Assembly (NCBI RefSeq): GCF_003633895.1 | Contig: NZ_RBID01000015.1 | Coordinates: forward strand, 62,001 to 126,000 | Direction: 5' to 3' | DNA length: 64,000 nt | Origin: Vogesella indigofera | GTDB lineage: Bacteria > Pseudomonadota > Gammaproteobacteria > Burkholderiales > Chromobacteriaceae | Shown here: positions 18,012-26,468 of the stretch, piece after piece | Layout: the number at the start of each line of letters is the position of its first letter | How positions within the stretch are numbered: position 1 is the first letter of the stretch | Program-made: the position numbers and the translations under genes | The notes under the pieces: generated by a model | What the model saw: only the letters and a program-made list of their open reading frames with translations | The model's database searches: none | Told to the model about the DNA's origin: nothing

Positions 18012-20041
18012 CTACCCGTGTTATCAAGTACACCTATTTTTCTGATGCTAGGGGGCGGGCGTTGCAAGAGCGGGAAACGACCTTTCCCGAGCTCTGCACC
18101 ATGCTGGAAGAGATCCCCCCGTGCGACAAGAAAGCCGCTCCATTGATTAAATTGGCGACCTTTACCGGCCAGCCAAATGATAATGGCTGCCGGCGCTATG
18201 ACGCAGCGATGACAGCAATTACGGGGGTCGAGGGCGACTATGACGAGGGTGACGTAACACCCGAAGACGCACACGAGCGTCTGGAGCGTTACAACCTGTC
18301 GGCCGTGATCGTCACCACGCACAGCCACACGCCTGATCGTCCGCGCTGGCGGGTGCTGGTGCCACTGGCGCGTGATCATCTGCCTCAAGACCGGGAACGA
18401 CTGGCGGCGGGACTTAACGGGGCACTGGGGGGCATTCTGGCTAGGGAGTCCTTTACCATGAGCCAGTCGTTCTACATCGGGCGGCCTCCGAATGGTGAAT
18501 ACAAGGTGCTGCCCACGAGCGGGGCCGTCTACCTTGATGAATGGCCAGCGCTCGACGCAAGCGCGATCTACAAGAACGGGGCGGCCCCTGGCGCAGCGTC
18601 TGGCAGCTACGACATAGTCGCAGGCGAGGATGACGAAGACCCTGAGCTGCTGGAGATGGTGCCCGCGAAACCCGGCTCAATGGAGGAGCTGCTGGAGGCG
18701 CTACAACAAGGTGAAGACGTGCATGGCAGCTCATTGCGCCTTGTCGGGCAACTGGTTGGCCGTGGTGCTGATGATGACACTATCCGGCTGGTGTTCTCTG
18801 CCGTAGCGTACGACGTGGCCGAACATCGGGGGGAAGAGCGAGCGCGTGAGCTCTTGGGGGCGGAGCTGCAGCGGATGATTGATGGGGCACGAGCCAAGGG
18901 ATATGGACAAATTGGGTCGGACGCATTCGCTTTCGTCCAGGCCACTGAAATGTCGGTACAGCCAGTCTCCTGGTTGGTTCATGCCTACCTTGAGGAAGAC
19001 ACGATGGCAGTCATGTATGGGGCTCCCGGCATGGGGAAATCATTCCTTGCTCTGGACATGTCATGCTGCGTCGCAACGGGCACCCCGTTTCATGGACAGG
19101 CCGTCAAGCAGGGTGCCGTATTCTATATCGCCGGGGAGGGGCACAACGGGATCGCTAGGCGCGTGAAAGCTTGGGCTCAATACCATGGATTCTCGGGTAT
19201 GCCGGAACAGCTGTTCGTGTCCAAAGCCCCAGCCGACCTTGTAAATGGTCTCAATGCAGTGGGGGTGGCCAATGCCATTCGCAGGCTTGTCATTGCGACG
19301 GGGGTTATGCCGAGGGTGATCGTCATCGACACGATGGCCCGTAACTTCATCGGGGATGAAAACAGCGCGGCGGATGTGGGGCGATTTGTCAGCAATGTGG
19401 ACATGTTGCGCCGGAAATGGCGTGCCACCGTAGTGATTGTCCACCACAGTGGCAAGGACAGCAGCAAAGGTGCGCGGGGGTCATCGGCGCTTAAAGGTGC
19501 AGTGGATGCCGAGTATGAGGTGAGTCGTCCAGGTGGAGGGGTCCAGCTGACCGCACACAAGATGAAAGATGCTGAAAACCCGCCTGATCTCTCATTTGAA
19601 ATGATTGCTGTGCCCTTACAGGAAGATACCCACGCAGTCACCATCAGTGCAGTACTCAAGTTGACCGATCACTCGGCCCATATGAAACCCGAGGAGCCCG
19701 TGAGGCTGGGGAAGCACCAGGTAACCGTACTGGATATTCTCAAGCAGATGCTGGGCGATGATACAGAGTCTGTCTCAGTGGCTCATTGGCAGACGCAGTG
19801 TATCGAAGCCAGAGTCCCCCGCAACCGATTCTACGAGGTAAAAGACACCCTGGAGGGCCGAAAACTCATTCGAATCGATGGGGCGAATGTGTCGCTTGGG
19901 GAGGGGTGTCCGTCCGTCTCCCCTAGTGGTACCAAACCGGACGGACAAACCGGACATACATCGAGACAACAAAACCGGACGGACACAAAACGTCAATGCC
20001 GGCCGTCCGAGGTTGCCACCGACATTAGCGACTTGATCTGA
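18008..20041 (+). CDS. Primase-helicase replication protein (RepA-like AAA ATPase)
   Basis: Protein of 677 residues. The N-terminal region (about 1-190) shows an acidic motif (GVEGDYDEG), an sxH-like motif (TTHSHTPDRPRWRVLVPL) and is consistent with an archaeo-eukaryotic-type primase. A RecA-like helicase follows, with Walker A GAPGMGKS (338-345) and Walker B VIVIDTMARNF near 436, as in RepA-type hexameric helicases. A C-terminal tail may bind DNA. Primase-helicase fusions are typical of satellite phages and integrative elements. The sequence encoding its C-terminus carries repeats that may be origin DNA. Confidence 0.82.
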   Translation: MTTRVIKYTYFSDARGRALQERETTFPELCTMLEEIPPCDKKAAPLIKLATFTGQPNDNGCRRYDAAMTAITGVEGDYDEGDVTPEDAHERLERYNLSAVIVTTHSHTPDRPRWRVLVPLARDHLPQDRERLAAGLNGALGGILARESFTMSQSFYIGRPPNGEYKVLPTSGAVYLDEWPALDASAIYKNGAAPGAASGSYDIVAGEDDEDPELLEMVPAKPGSMEELLEALQQGEDVHGSSLRLVGQLVGRGADDDTIRLVFSAVAYDVAEHRGEERARELLGAELQRMIDGARAKGYGQIGSDAFAFVQATEMSVQPVSWLVHAYLEEDTMAVMYGAPGMGKSFLALDMSCCVATGTPFHGQAVKQGAVFYIAGEGHNGIARRVKAWAQYHGFSGMPEQLFVSKAPADLVNGLNAVGVANAIRRLVIATGVMPRVIVIDTMARNFIGDENSAADVGRFVSNVDMLRRKWRATVVIVHHSGKDSSKGARGSSALKGAVDAEYEVSRPGGGVQLTAHKMKDAENPPDLSFEMIAVPLQEDTHAVTISAVLKLTDHSAHMKPEEPVRLGKHQVTVLDILKQMLGDDTESVSVAHWQTQCIEARVPRNRFYEVKDTLEGRKLIRIDGANVSLGEGCPSVSPSGTKPDGQTGHTSRQQNRTDTKRQCRPSEVATDISDLI

Positions 20042-20132
20042 GCTGCGCCTTGTTCGCCAAAACAGTGGTTCTAAAATAGCGAAAATCGGGATTCACCTTT
20101 CCGGCCTATCCGGTTTGTCCGTCCGGTTTGGT
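19931..20132. repeat. 24-base perfect inverted repeat, candidate origin
   Basis: The segment 19931-19954 is the exact reverse complement of 20109-20132. The core ACCGGACGGACA also recurs at 19974-19985, and a variant (ACCGGATGGACAG) lies at 20145-20157. The repeats bracket the 3' end of the primase-helicase gene, where small replicons often keep their initiator binding sites. Confidence 0.6.
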
Positions 20133-20275
20133 TTCTCTAGGAAGACCGGATGGACAGAAAAATTGACGGCGTTTATTAGCTATCTCGCCATTTTTCGAAA
20201 ACCGCGCTCGGCGCCGCCCTCGGAGGCCGAGAAACCGGCGGAAGTACCTGTAGCGAGCTGGGCGGCCGGGAAACC

Positions 20276-20325
20276 ATGAAACCCGATAAATCGGGACTCA
20301 ATGAAACCGGATAAATCGGGATTCC
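20276..20325 (+). repeat. Tandem 25-base direct repeat with internal palindrome
   Basis: Two adjacent units (20276-20300 and 20301-20325) share ATGAAACC-GATAAATCGGGA with few mismatches. The first contains the palindrome CCCGATAAATCGGG. The stretch 20042-20419 has no gene; it holds these repeats and the inverted repeat arm, consistent with a replication origin or iteron region. Confidence 0.55.
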
Positions 20326-20419
20326 CTGCAGGTGGGGCCGTGGTGCTGACGTGGAGGGGTTGTGGCCTGCCAATAGTTAAAGCCGGGCTTGCCCCGCTTA
20401 GTCTATCTGGATCGGCAGG

Positions 20420-20602
20420 TTATTCGTCGTCGTTTTTACGGGTCACCGGTAGTGCGGATTCAAACAGTCGGGCAAAGCCGACGAAGATAAGCGCGGCCAA
20501 GAATTCGCCGTGAAACAGTAGCCAGACGGCGATTACCAACAGGTACACCTGAGCCACGTTCACCGCGATTATGTCCTGCCGGATTTTTTTAGCATTTTTC
20601 AT
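20420..20602 (-). CDS. Small membrane protein
   Basis: Frame of 60 residues beginning MKNAKKIRQDIIAV. Two hydrophobic segments (VYLLVIAVWLLF and FLAALIFVGFARLF) are separated by HGE, so it is probably a helical hairpin in the inner membrane. Charged ends (KK and RKNDDE) fit a membrane topology. Function unknown. The longer upstream extension lacks a start signal. Confidence 0.5.
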   Translation of the reverse strand: MKNAKKIRQDIIAVNVAQVYLLVIAVWLLFHGEFLAALIFVGFARLFESALPVTRKNDDE

Positions 20603-20866
20603 GACTTTGGAATCATCCTGTCTCGATTCCGACTTTGGCCGCCCAGAACGAGGTGGCAAGTACTTAATGCATGGTGACGACTCATTGGATTGTAGACTGC
20701 CAGTCTCTGATAACTAGAGTAAGTTCTGAATGATGCCTGAGTCGTAAGGTCCGATGGCTGTGGCCAACCGCAAACCCTAGCCAATCGAAGTCAGTAGCGA
20801 TGAATGGGCCTTCGTCGCGACATACCGTGATAACGTTCCCGCTCGCCTTGGCAGCAAGGCCGCAAC

Positions 20867-21050
20867 GAAAACGCCAACGGTCTGATTTAGGAGTATTTAC
20901 CCAAAGGGACGGACTTGTCGGTGCATAGCCAAGAGGAGCTGGATGCCATGGCGCACCGGCTCAACATCTGGCCTCGTGCGTTACTGGGGTTCAAGATGCC
21001 GATCGCGGTATTTGACGAGCACTTGGATGCCGAGATTGAATCACGGCAAG
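20867..21050 (+). pseudogene. C-terminal remnant of an IS30-family transposase
   Basis: Translation gives ENANGLI, then a TAG stop at 20888-20890, then EYLPKGTDLSVHSQEELDAM and AHRLNIWPRALLGFKMPIAVF. This matches the conserved end of IS30 transposases (NTRPRKTLGFKTP-type). The in-frame stop and absence of the N-terminal part show decay. The region 20660-20866 shows no gene. It marks earlier mobile-element activity between the replication and defence modules. Confidence 0.75.
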
Positions 21051-21053
21051 CCG

Positions 21054-21518
21054 TTATGCACCTAGTTCTTGAGATCGCCAGTAATTCGGCCAGCTAAGCA
21101 TTGCAACCTCCCCCCTGATGCACTCAGAGAGCCAGCCAATAGATTCGTCGCTCCGTTTTTTTAGGCCACATTCCCATATTTCAAATACCCGCCATCCTGC
21201 ATTGAGCAGCAGCATCCGCGCATGAGCATCACGCTGCTTATTGGTAGTAAATTTCTCTATCCAAAATTCTGTCCGCGTCTTAGGCGTTGTCGCATATCGA
21301 CAGCCTTCATGGTGATGCCAAAAACAGCCGTGCACAAAAATGCACAGCTTGTATTTACGCAAGACAATATCAGGCTTACCGGGCAGGTCGGCCACATGCA
21401 ACCGGAACCGAAAGCCTTGGGCATGCAGATACCTGCGCACAACAATCTCCGGCTTGGTATTCTTCCCTCTGATACCCGACATCATGCGGGATCTTGTCTT
21501 CCGATCAACAACATCCAT
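21054..21518 (-). CDS. vsr: Very short patch repair endonuclease
   Basis: Protein of 154 residues. Vsr nicks next to T:G mismatches made by deamination of 5-methylcytosine. Family blocks are VVDRKTRSRMMSGIRGKNTKPE, FRLHVADLPGKPDIVLRKYK (catalytic Asp in PDIV), FVHGCFWHHHEGC and an aligned C-terminal NAGWRVFEIWEC. ATG at 21518 fits the family; a longer frame upstream overlaps the dcm promoter. It is divergent from the methyltransferase gene, its functional partner, with 68 bases between. Confidence 0.93.
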   Translation of the reverse strand: MDVVDRKTRSRMMSGIRGKNTKPEIVVRRYLHAQGFRFRLHVADLPGKPDIVLRKYKLCIFVHGCFWHHHEGCRYATTPKTRTEFWIEKFTTNKQRDAHARMLLLNAGWRVFEIWECGLKKRSDESIGWLSECIRGEVAMLSWPNYWRSQELGA

Positions 21519-21586
21519 TGACTTGCTTCCTGCTCGCCTTGCTTCCTGGTATCCTGGTAGTCTGATTGAACACACAGATACTCACA

Positions 21587-23158
21587 ATGAGCACCAATAC
21601 CCCCCCAATTCCTGTTGTTGATCTTTTTGCTGGGCCAGGCGGTTTGGGTGAAGGCTTTTCATCGCTGCAAAATGGTAGGGGCTTTCAGATCGCCGTTTCG
21701 GCCGAAAAGGACCCCATAGCGCATCAGACGCTACGCCTTCGAGCTTTCTATCGACTATTGCACAGTAGAAGGCCGGAAAAGCTTACAGACTACTACCGCT
21801 TCTGCAATGGCGAGTCCGAGAAGCCTTTTAGCTGTGACACCATCGATCTTTGGAACCAAGCTGGAGAAGAGGCATTATGCATCGAAATCGGAAGCACCAA
21901 AGGAAATGCTGCTCTTGACGCAGCCATCCAGCACGCGCTTGGAAAGACTCCAGCCCATCAACCTTGGGTGTTGATCGGCGGCCCTCCCTGTCAAGCATAC
22001 TCACTGGTTGGCCGCGCCCGAAACATGGGGAAAGTTGATTACAAACCTGAGGAGGACAACCGTCACTTCCTCTATCGTGAGTATCTGAGGATTATCCAGA
22101 ACTATCAGCCCCACATATTCGTAATGGAGAATGTCAAGGGAATTCTGTCATCTAGGATCAATGGTGAACAAATCTTCCACCAGATATTGCGCGATCTTGC
22201 CAACCCAGATGCAGCCCTCAAAACTGGACGGCAGGGTCAATGCTATCGGATAGTCTCCCTTGTACATGACATCACTTTCCGAGATGGTGACGACCCGGCC
22301 CAACTTGATGCCGCAAAATACATCATTCGGGCAGAAGAGCATGGCATTCCTCAGGCACGTCATCGAGTCATTCTGCTGGGCATTCGAGAGGATCACTATC
22401 ATAAAGATCTACAGAAGCTTGATAGCACCCTTCCAGTGGGGGTCAAAGAAGTAATTGATAACCTGCCGCCACTAAGAAGTCAGTTAAGCAAGCAGAAGGA
22501 CTCTGCTGAGTTGTGGGTATCGTATGTGCGCCAGCAGCTTGGACAACTGGCCGTGGCCGCAGCAAGACAATCGGAACAAGCAACAGCTTTGGTTACTAGT
22601 TTAAGAAAGACTGTCGACCAAGTTGGCAACTTCATTGATACGGGAGGCACAAGGCTCCCCAAAAAGGCTGAGACTGGAAACACCGGTCATGCGCATCTCG
22701 ACACATGGCTCCTTGACCCAAGACTGAAAGTCTGGCTCAACCATGAAACTCGCGGGCATCGCATTGATGACTTGGCTCGTTACGGCTATGCAGCCAACTT
22801 TGCATTGGTTAACAAGCGATCCCCCAAGGGGCATCAGGAGTTTGATTTACCAGGCCTTGCACCTGCTCATAAAAACTGGGAAACGGGCAAATTTTCAGAT
22901 CGATTCAGGGTGCAAACTGCTGATGGGCCGTCAACAACCATCACCAGCCACATTTCCAAGGATGGACATTATTTCATCCATTACGATCCGGCCCAGTGTA
23001 GAAGCCTGACAGTAAGAGAGGCTGCACGCCTACAAACATTCCCGGACAACTATTTCTTCCAAGGGGGGCGTACCCAGCAGTATCACCAAGTAGGGAATGC
23101 CGTTCCTCCACTTCTAGCACATCAGATTGCTAAAATCGTGGCCGATATATTGGCATAG
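21587..23158 (+). CDS. DNA (cytosine-5) methyltransferase
   Basis: Protein of 523 residues. Motif I is VVDLFAGPGGLGEGF, motif IV holds the catalytic Cys in GGPPCQAYSLVGR, motif VI is MENVKGIL, motif VIII QARHRVILLGI, and motifs IX-X RSLTVREAARLQTFPDNYFF and VGNAVPPLLA. The target recognition region lies roughly at residues 300-450 and gives no specificity by eye. It is likely the modification arm protecting the host from the nearby predicted nucleases. ATG at 21587 is preferred over an upstream TTG. GC is clearly below that of the chromosome. Confidence 0.93.
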   Translation: MSTNTPPIPVVDLFAGPGGLGEGFSSLQNGRGFQIAVSAEKDPIAHQTLRLRAFYRLLHSRRPEKLTDYYRFCNGESEKPFSCDTIDLWNQAGEEALCIEIGSTKGNAALDAAIQHALGKTPAHQPWVLIGGPPCQAYSLVGRARNMGKVDYKPEEDNRHFLYREYLRIIQNYQPHIFVMENVKGILSSRINGEQIFHQILRDLANPDAALKTGRQGQCYRIVSLVHDITFRDGDDPAQLDAAKYIIRAEEHGIPQARHRVILLGIREDHYHKDLQKLDSTLPVGVKEVIDNLPPLRSQLSKQKDSAELWVSYVRQQLGQLAVAAARQSEQATALVTSLRKTVDQVGNFIDTGGTRLPKKAETGNTGHAHLDTWLLDPRLKVWLNHETRGHRIDDLARYGYAANFALVNKRSPKGHQEFDLPGLAPAHKNWETGKFSDRFRVQTADGPSTTITSHISKDGHYFIHYDPAQCRSLTVREAARLQTFPDNYFFQGGRTQQYHQVGNAVPPLLAHQIAKIVADILA

Positions 23159-23260
23159 TTTAGTGTTCCAGCACACTTGGGCAAGACATAGAGTTGCTGA
23201 TTTTTTCCGTTGATCGGTTGCCCGTTACTGAAGCCTTAATCACCCAACAATGTAGCCTAT

Positions 23261-23290
23261 AAGGCTGGCTGGTGGCTACCAGCCAGCCTT
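23261..23290. terminator. Strong hairpin between convergent dcm and AIPR genes
   Basis: A 13-base perfect stem (AAGGCTGGCTGGT / ACCAGCCAGCCTT) with a 4-base loop lies in the 245-base gap between two converging genes. There is no long T-run, but position and strength suggest bidirectional termination. The rest of the gap holds nothing recognisable. Confidence 0.55.
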
Positions 23291-23403
23291 ACAGGCCATC
23301 AATGCAAAGTATCAAGACCGACTCAAGCACACTCGACTCTCCTAACATTCCCTTCTAACTTAAGATAGGCACCCTAATCAGCCCCAACAATCCCATCGAC
23401 ATT

Positions 23404-25515
23404 TCAATCAGCGTTGAATCCCTCTTCAATTAGCCGAGCTCGCAACTCAATCAGCTTTCTGGACTGTTTTTCGTTAGGCACTCCCTTGATGGCCGTACTA
23501 ATCAACTTGTTATCCGTCTCACCAAGCAGGAGGTTCTTCTTGCCCCATATTTGTATTTTGTTCCAATAGGCTGACCCAAGGTTAACCACCGTAATCTGTG
23601 CATCAATCCCGCCATCCATTTTCTGAATATCTCGGGCTTCACGTGCCTGTTTATTGACCTGAATAGTATCAGCAAGCTCATTGAAAAATTCTTGGTAAAA
23701 AGGAAGCTTTTCTTCCTTTACCTGTTGCCAGCATGCTTCTTTCTTGCACCACTCGGATATGTTGCGGGCTTGGTTTTCAGATCTGCAAATAATCTCGTTT
23801 ATGCGCCCAGCGATTCTGGTGATTTGCAGCTCCAGTGCTGGGGTAATGTCCTGCCGATTCCATATGACCTTGAAGTCTAGGGTTTTCCAGCTGGTTTGAG
23901 ATTTGATCATCTCAGCCAGTTTGGCAATCGAGTAGGTCACGATCTGGGCGCGATAATCCTTGTACCATTCCTGCTGCGAAACAATTCGCTCCGTCTTGCG
24001 GAATAGAATGGCTTTTGCAATGGCATTGCGATAATAATCTTCGTTGTAGCTATCTGCATCATGTTGCCATTGCTCACTGATCCGCTTAGCGTACTCGATA
24101 AAATTCTTCTGCGCTCCCAGACTGACTTTGTGAGGCAGTTGTTCCCAACTGTTTTCGTATTTGGCCAGATCGGTCTTGCTGAACATCCTTTCTCGCGGAT
24201 TCTGGCTGACAAATGCTTTCTTCTGCGCCACCGTGAGCCGGGATTGTTCGTTGAGATACTGGCCCCTTGCACGCTCGTAGAACCAGTGTGTTCCATGCTG
24301 TTCACCTTGGGAGGGTGGAGTCCACAGCCTGCGCGACAGGTTCTCGATCCGCACGTGGAAGGGGTGATTGGAGAAGAAGTCTGCATCACTGACCTTGTTC
24401 TGACTGTTGGCATATTGTGCAATCCGCGGAACAATGTTTTGCGACTGATCCGGCTCGATAACGGTAAGCTTCATCTGGACATGAGTTTGAGCAAGATTCG
24501 CCCCAGATCTTTTTGCTGTCGACAGTGATGCGGTGGTCTGGCCTCCATTCACGATTTGCAGGTAGCGAGCGGCAACCAGATGCATGCCGTTCGCTCCGAT
24601 CCTTACTTCTGCTCCCGTAGTGGTGGCCGAGATGCCGTTATTAAAGGCAAAGAACATTTCCGGCTCGTTTTTGATCGTTGTCTGGATACCCTTGTTCACC
24701 TTTCCCCGGGTACTCAGGAAGGACCGTACATTACCTTCCAGTAGGCGACTACCGAAACGATCATAGATTCCAGCCAAGACATCCCCTGGTATTACGCACA
24801 GGTAAGACTGGCAGTTGTCTGCCATCTGGCTGGCAGCTAAGCAGGGAATGCCATCCGGCAGGTATTCGGTGAAGTCGACTTCCAGCTCGTCCTGCCCGGA
24901 AAGAGACTCATTGACCCGCTGGAAACGCGCGATGTCCCAGAGGTGGAATTCGACAGGAATGTTGCCGCAATTTTCTTCCGGCCAATCTTTCTTTCTCAGC
25001 CGGATTTCAGCATCGGTTACCAGATAGAGCCGGAAGCGGCTGATATGTTCCGCCTTGTGGTAAATGTCGCTGGCAAGCGCACAAGCTGGATGACTTTCTT
25101 CCATGGTGGAGTGGAGGACACCAGCCAGCGCCTGTTCAACAAAGTTGCGCAGAGACTTGAAACTTTGCTCTACATCCTTTTTGTTCAGTGTAGGCGTCAG
25201 GGGGGCACCATCTCCATGGTATTCCGCAACCAGCAAGCGATACGAACCATCAACCTCATCCAGCGCATAGCCATCGATACGCATGCGTTTTCTGCCAGTC
25301 GGATTCGGATCCTCAAAGTAGCACTGGACAAAATCACTGATCTCCTCGGCATCTTCCAACTGTCTGGCTGCTTCAGTAACAAAGGCTGACTGTTCGAAGT
25401 CACTGTTGGCAACAGCATTGGCCTTGACCATTTCCAGCATGTCCCTGCGGAAATCATCCAGACGGGAATCTTCCAAGGCACCAAGTAGACTGTTTTTGAA
25501 CTCTTCCTGATTCAT
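23404..25515 (-). CDS. AIPR family protein (abortive infection phage resistance type)
   Basis: Protein of 703 residues. The AIPR domain is recognised from FFAFNNGISATTTGAEV followed by LQIVNGGQTTASLSTAKRSG and then IAQYANSQNKVSDADFFSN. The family is linked to abortive infection and often sits in phage defence loci; its biochemistry is not settled. ATG at 25515 (MNQEEFKNS) is chosen because the extension upstream runs into the preceding gene. Fourth gene of the minus-strand defence operon, 20 bases after the PD-(D/E)XK gene. Confidence 0.85.
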   Translation of the reverse strand: MNQEEFKNSLLGALEDSRLDDFRRDMLEMVKANAVANSDFEQSAFVTEAARQLEDAEEISDFVQCYFEDPNPTGRKRMRIDGYALDEVDGSYRLLVAEYHGDGAPLTPTLNKKDVEQSFKSLRNFVEQALAGVLHSTMEESHPACALASDIYHKAEHISRFRLYLVTDAEIRLRKKDWPEENCGNIPVEFHLWDIARFQRVNESLSGQDELEVDFTEYLPDGIPCLAASQMADNCQSYLCVIPGDVLAGIYDRFGSRLLEGNVRSFLSTRGKVNKGIQTTIKNEPEMFFAFNNGISATTTGAEVRIGANGMHLVAARYLQIVNGGQTTASLSTAKRSGANLAQTHVQMKLTVIEPDQSQNIVPRIAQYANSQNKVSDADFFSNHPFHVRIENLSRRLWTPPSQGEQHGTHWFYERARGQYLNEQSRLTVAQKKAFVSQNPRERMFSKTDLAKYENSWEQLPHKVSLGAQKNFIEYAKRISEQWQHDADSYNEDYYRNAIAKAILFRKTERIVSQQEWYKDYRAQIVTYSIAKLAEMIKSQTSWKTLDFKVIWNRQDITPALELQITRIAGRINEIICRSENQARNISEWCKKEACWQQVKEEKLPFYQEFFNELADTIQVNKQAREARDIQKMDGGIDAQITVVNLGSAYWNKIQIWGKKNLLLGETDNKLISTAIKGVPNEKQSRKLIELRARLIEEGFNAD

Positions 25516-25535
25516 TGTGTTCACCACTGAGCAGC

Positions 25536-26468
25536 TTATTGTTTCAGGTACGGTTTGCACCCGGCGAGGTCGAGGTCGTAAGTAACCTGGCTGATGAAGC
25601 TTGGCAGTCCAGATGGTGCAAGTGCAGGAAATCCGTCGCCTGCAACATAGGCTTCGCAGGCTGTCACGCGGTAATACCGGCTGTCATACTCCGGGCGCCG
25701 GATATAACCGTATGCAGCCAGCCGCTGCAAGAAAAGATCCTGGGCTTCTAGGTCGCCGGCAAGGCTTTCATAAAGCCGGTCTGCCAGCCGGTTCAGCGTA
25801 AAACCATCCGGAGAGGATGACTGCAGGTCGGCTAGGCTCACGACAACCAGCTCGATGGGTCTGGCTTTGCTATCCAGCTGGTGCTCGGAGGAAATGCGAA
25901 CCGTGGTACTCCCTGGGCGAATGGTCTTGATTTCCCATGCCTTGTCGCACATCTGGAAATCTTGGTGGGCCCGCTCCGGGCCAACCCAGCCGGTAACCGA
26001 TGCCAAGCCACCAAAGACCGGCAATAGTTGCTGTTCGAGAAATAGCAGCTCGCCACACAGGCCACGAATCCGGTTTTCATCCATCAGGCCGTTATGCCCA
26101 CTGGCCATCAGGCGTTGCCAGTTGGCAAAGCGCTTCATGAGTACGGCAACTGGCCGTGCCGGATCGACAACCCTACGGCCGGCCTCTACTAGATCCTGGC
26201 ATAGCCAAGTGAACAGCTGGGTTAGCTCCGGGGAGGTAAGCCGGAACAGCAGAGACCAGCGACCATCTGGCCGCTGGAAGGTCTGTATCCGGATTGCCCG
26301 GTACTCTTTGGGTGCAGGCGGGGTATCCGTGGTGAGTAGCAGCAGGGACCGCCCACCCCGGGCGTCGCGTCCGATATAGAAATCTAGGGGATGGTCTGGG
26401 TCTAACAGCTGGAAAACATCATCTTTGTTTGCCGGCTGCAATTCATTCCAGCGCTGATCAAGCGTCAT
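25536..26468 (-). CDS. PD-(D/E)XK nuclease-like protein (DUF4420 type)
   Basis: Protein of 310 residues. The nuclease-fold residues are readable: E140 (GLCGELLFLE), D170 (AHQDFQ) and E179-x-K181 (WEIKTIRPG), matching the PD-(D/E)XK pattern. It is likely the DNA-cleaving subunit. Its start overlaps the Z1 ATPase stop by 11 bases, indicating coupled translation and a probable complex. Homologues typically accompany Z1 and MORC-like genes. Confidence 0.82.
   Translation of the reverse strand: MTLDQRWNELQPANKDDVFQLLDPDHPLDFYIGRDARGGRSLLLLTTDTPPAPKEYRAIRIQTFQRPDGRWSLLFRLTSPELTQLFTWLCQDLVEAGRRVVDPARPVAVLMKRFANWQRLMASGHNGLMDENRIRGLCGELLFLEQQLLPVFGGLASVTGWVGPERAHQDFQMCDKAWEIKTIRPGSTTVRISSEHQLDSKARPIELVVVSLADLQSSSPDGFTLNRLADRLYESLAGDLEAQDLFLQRLAAYGYIRRPEYDSRYYRVTACEAYVAGDGFPALAPSGLPSFISQVTYDLDLAGCKPYLKQ

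Noticed and set aside
22006-22015. Copy of the repeated word inside the island methyltransferase gene
   Set aside because: It is GTTGGCCGCG, one mismatch from the word, and encodes part of the conserved VGRAR motif; chance is sufficient.
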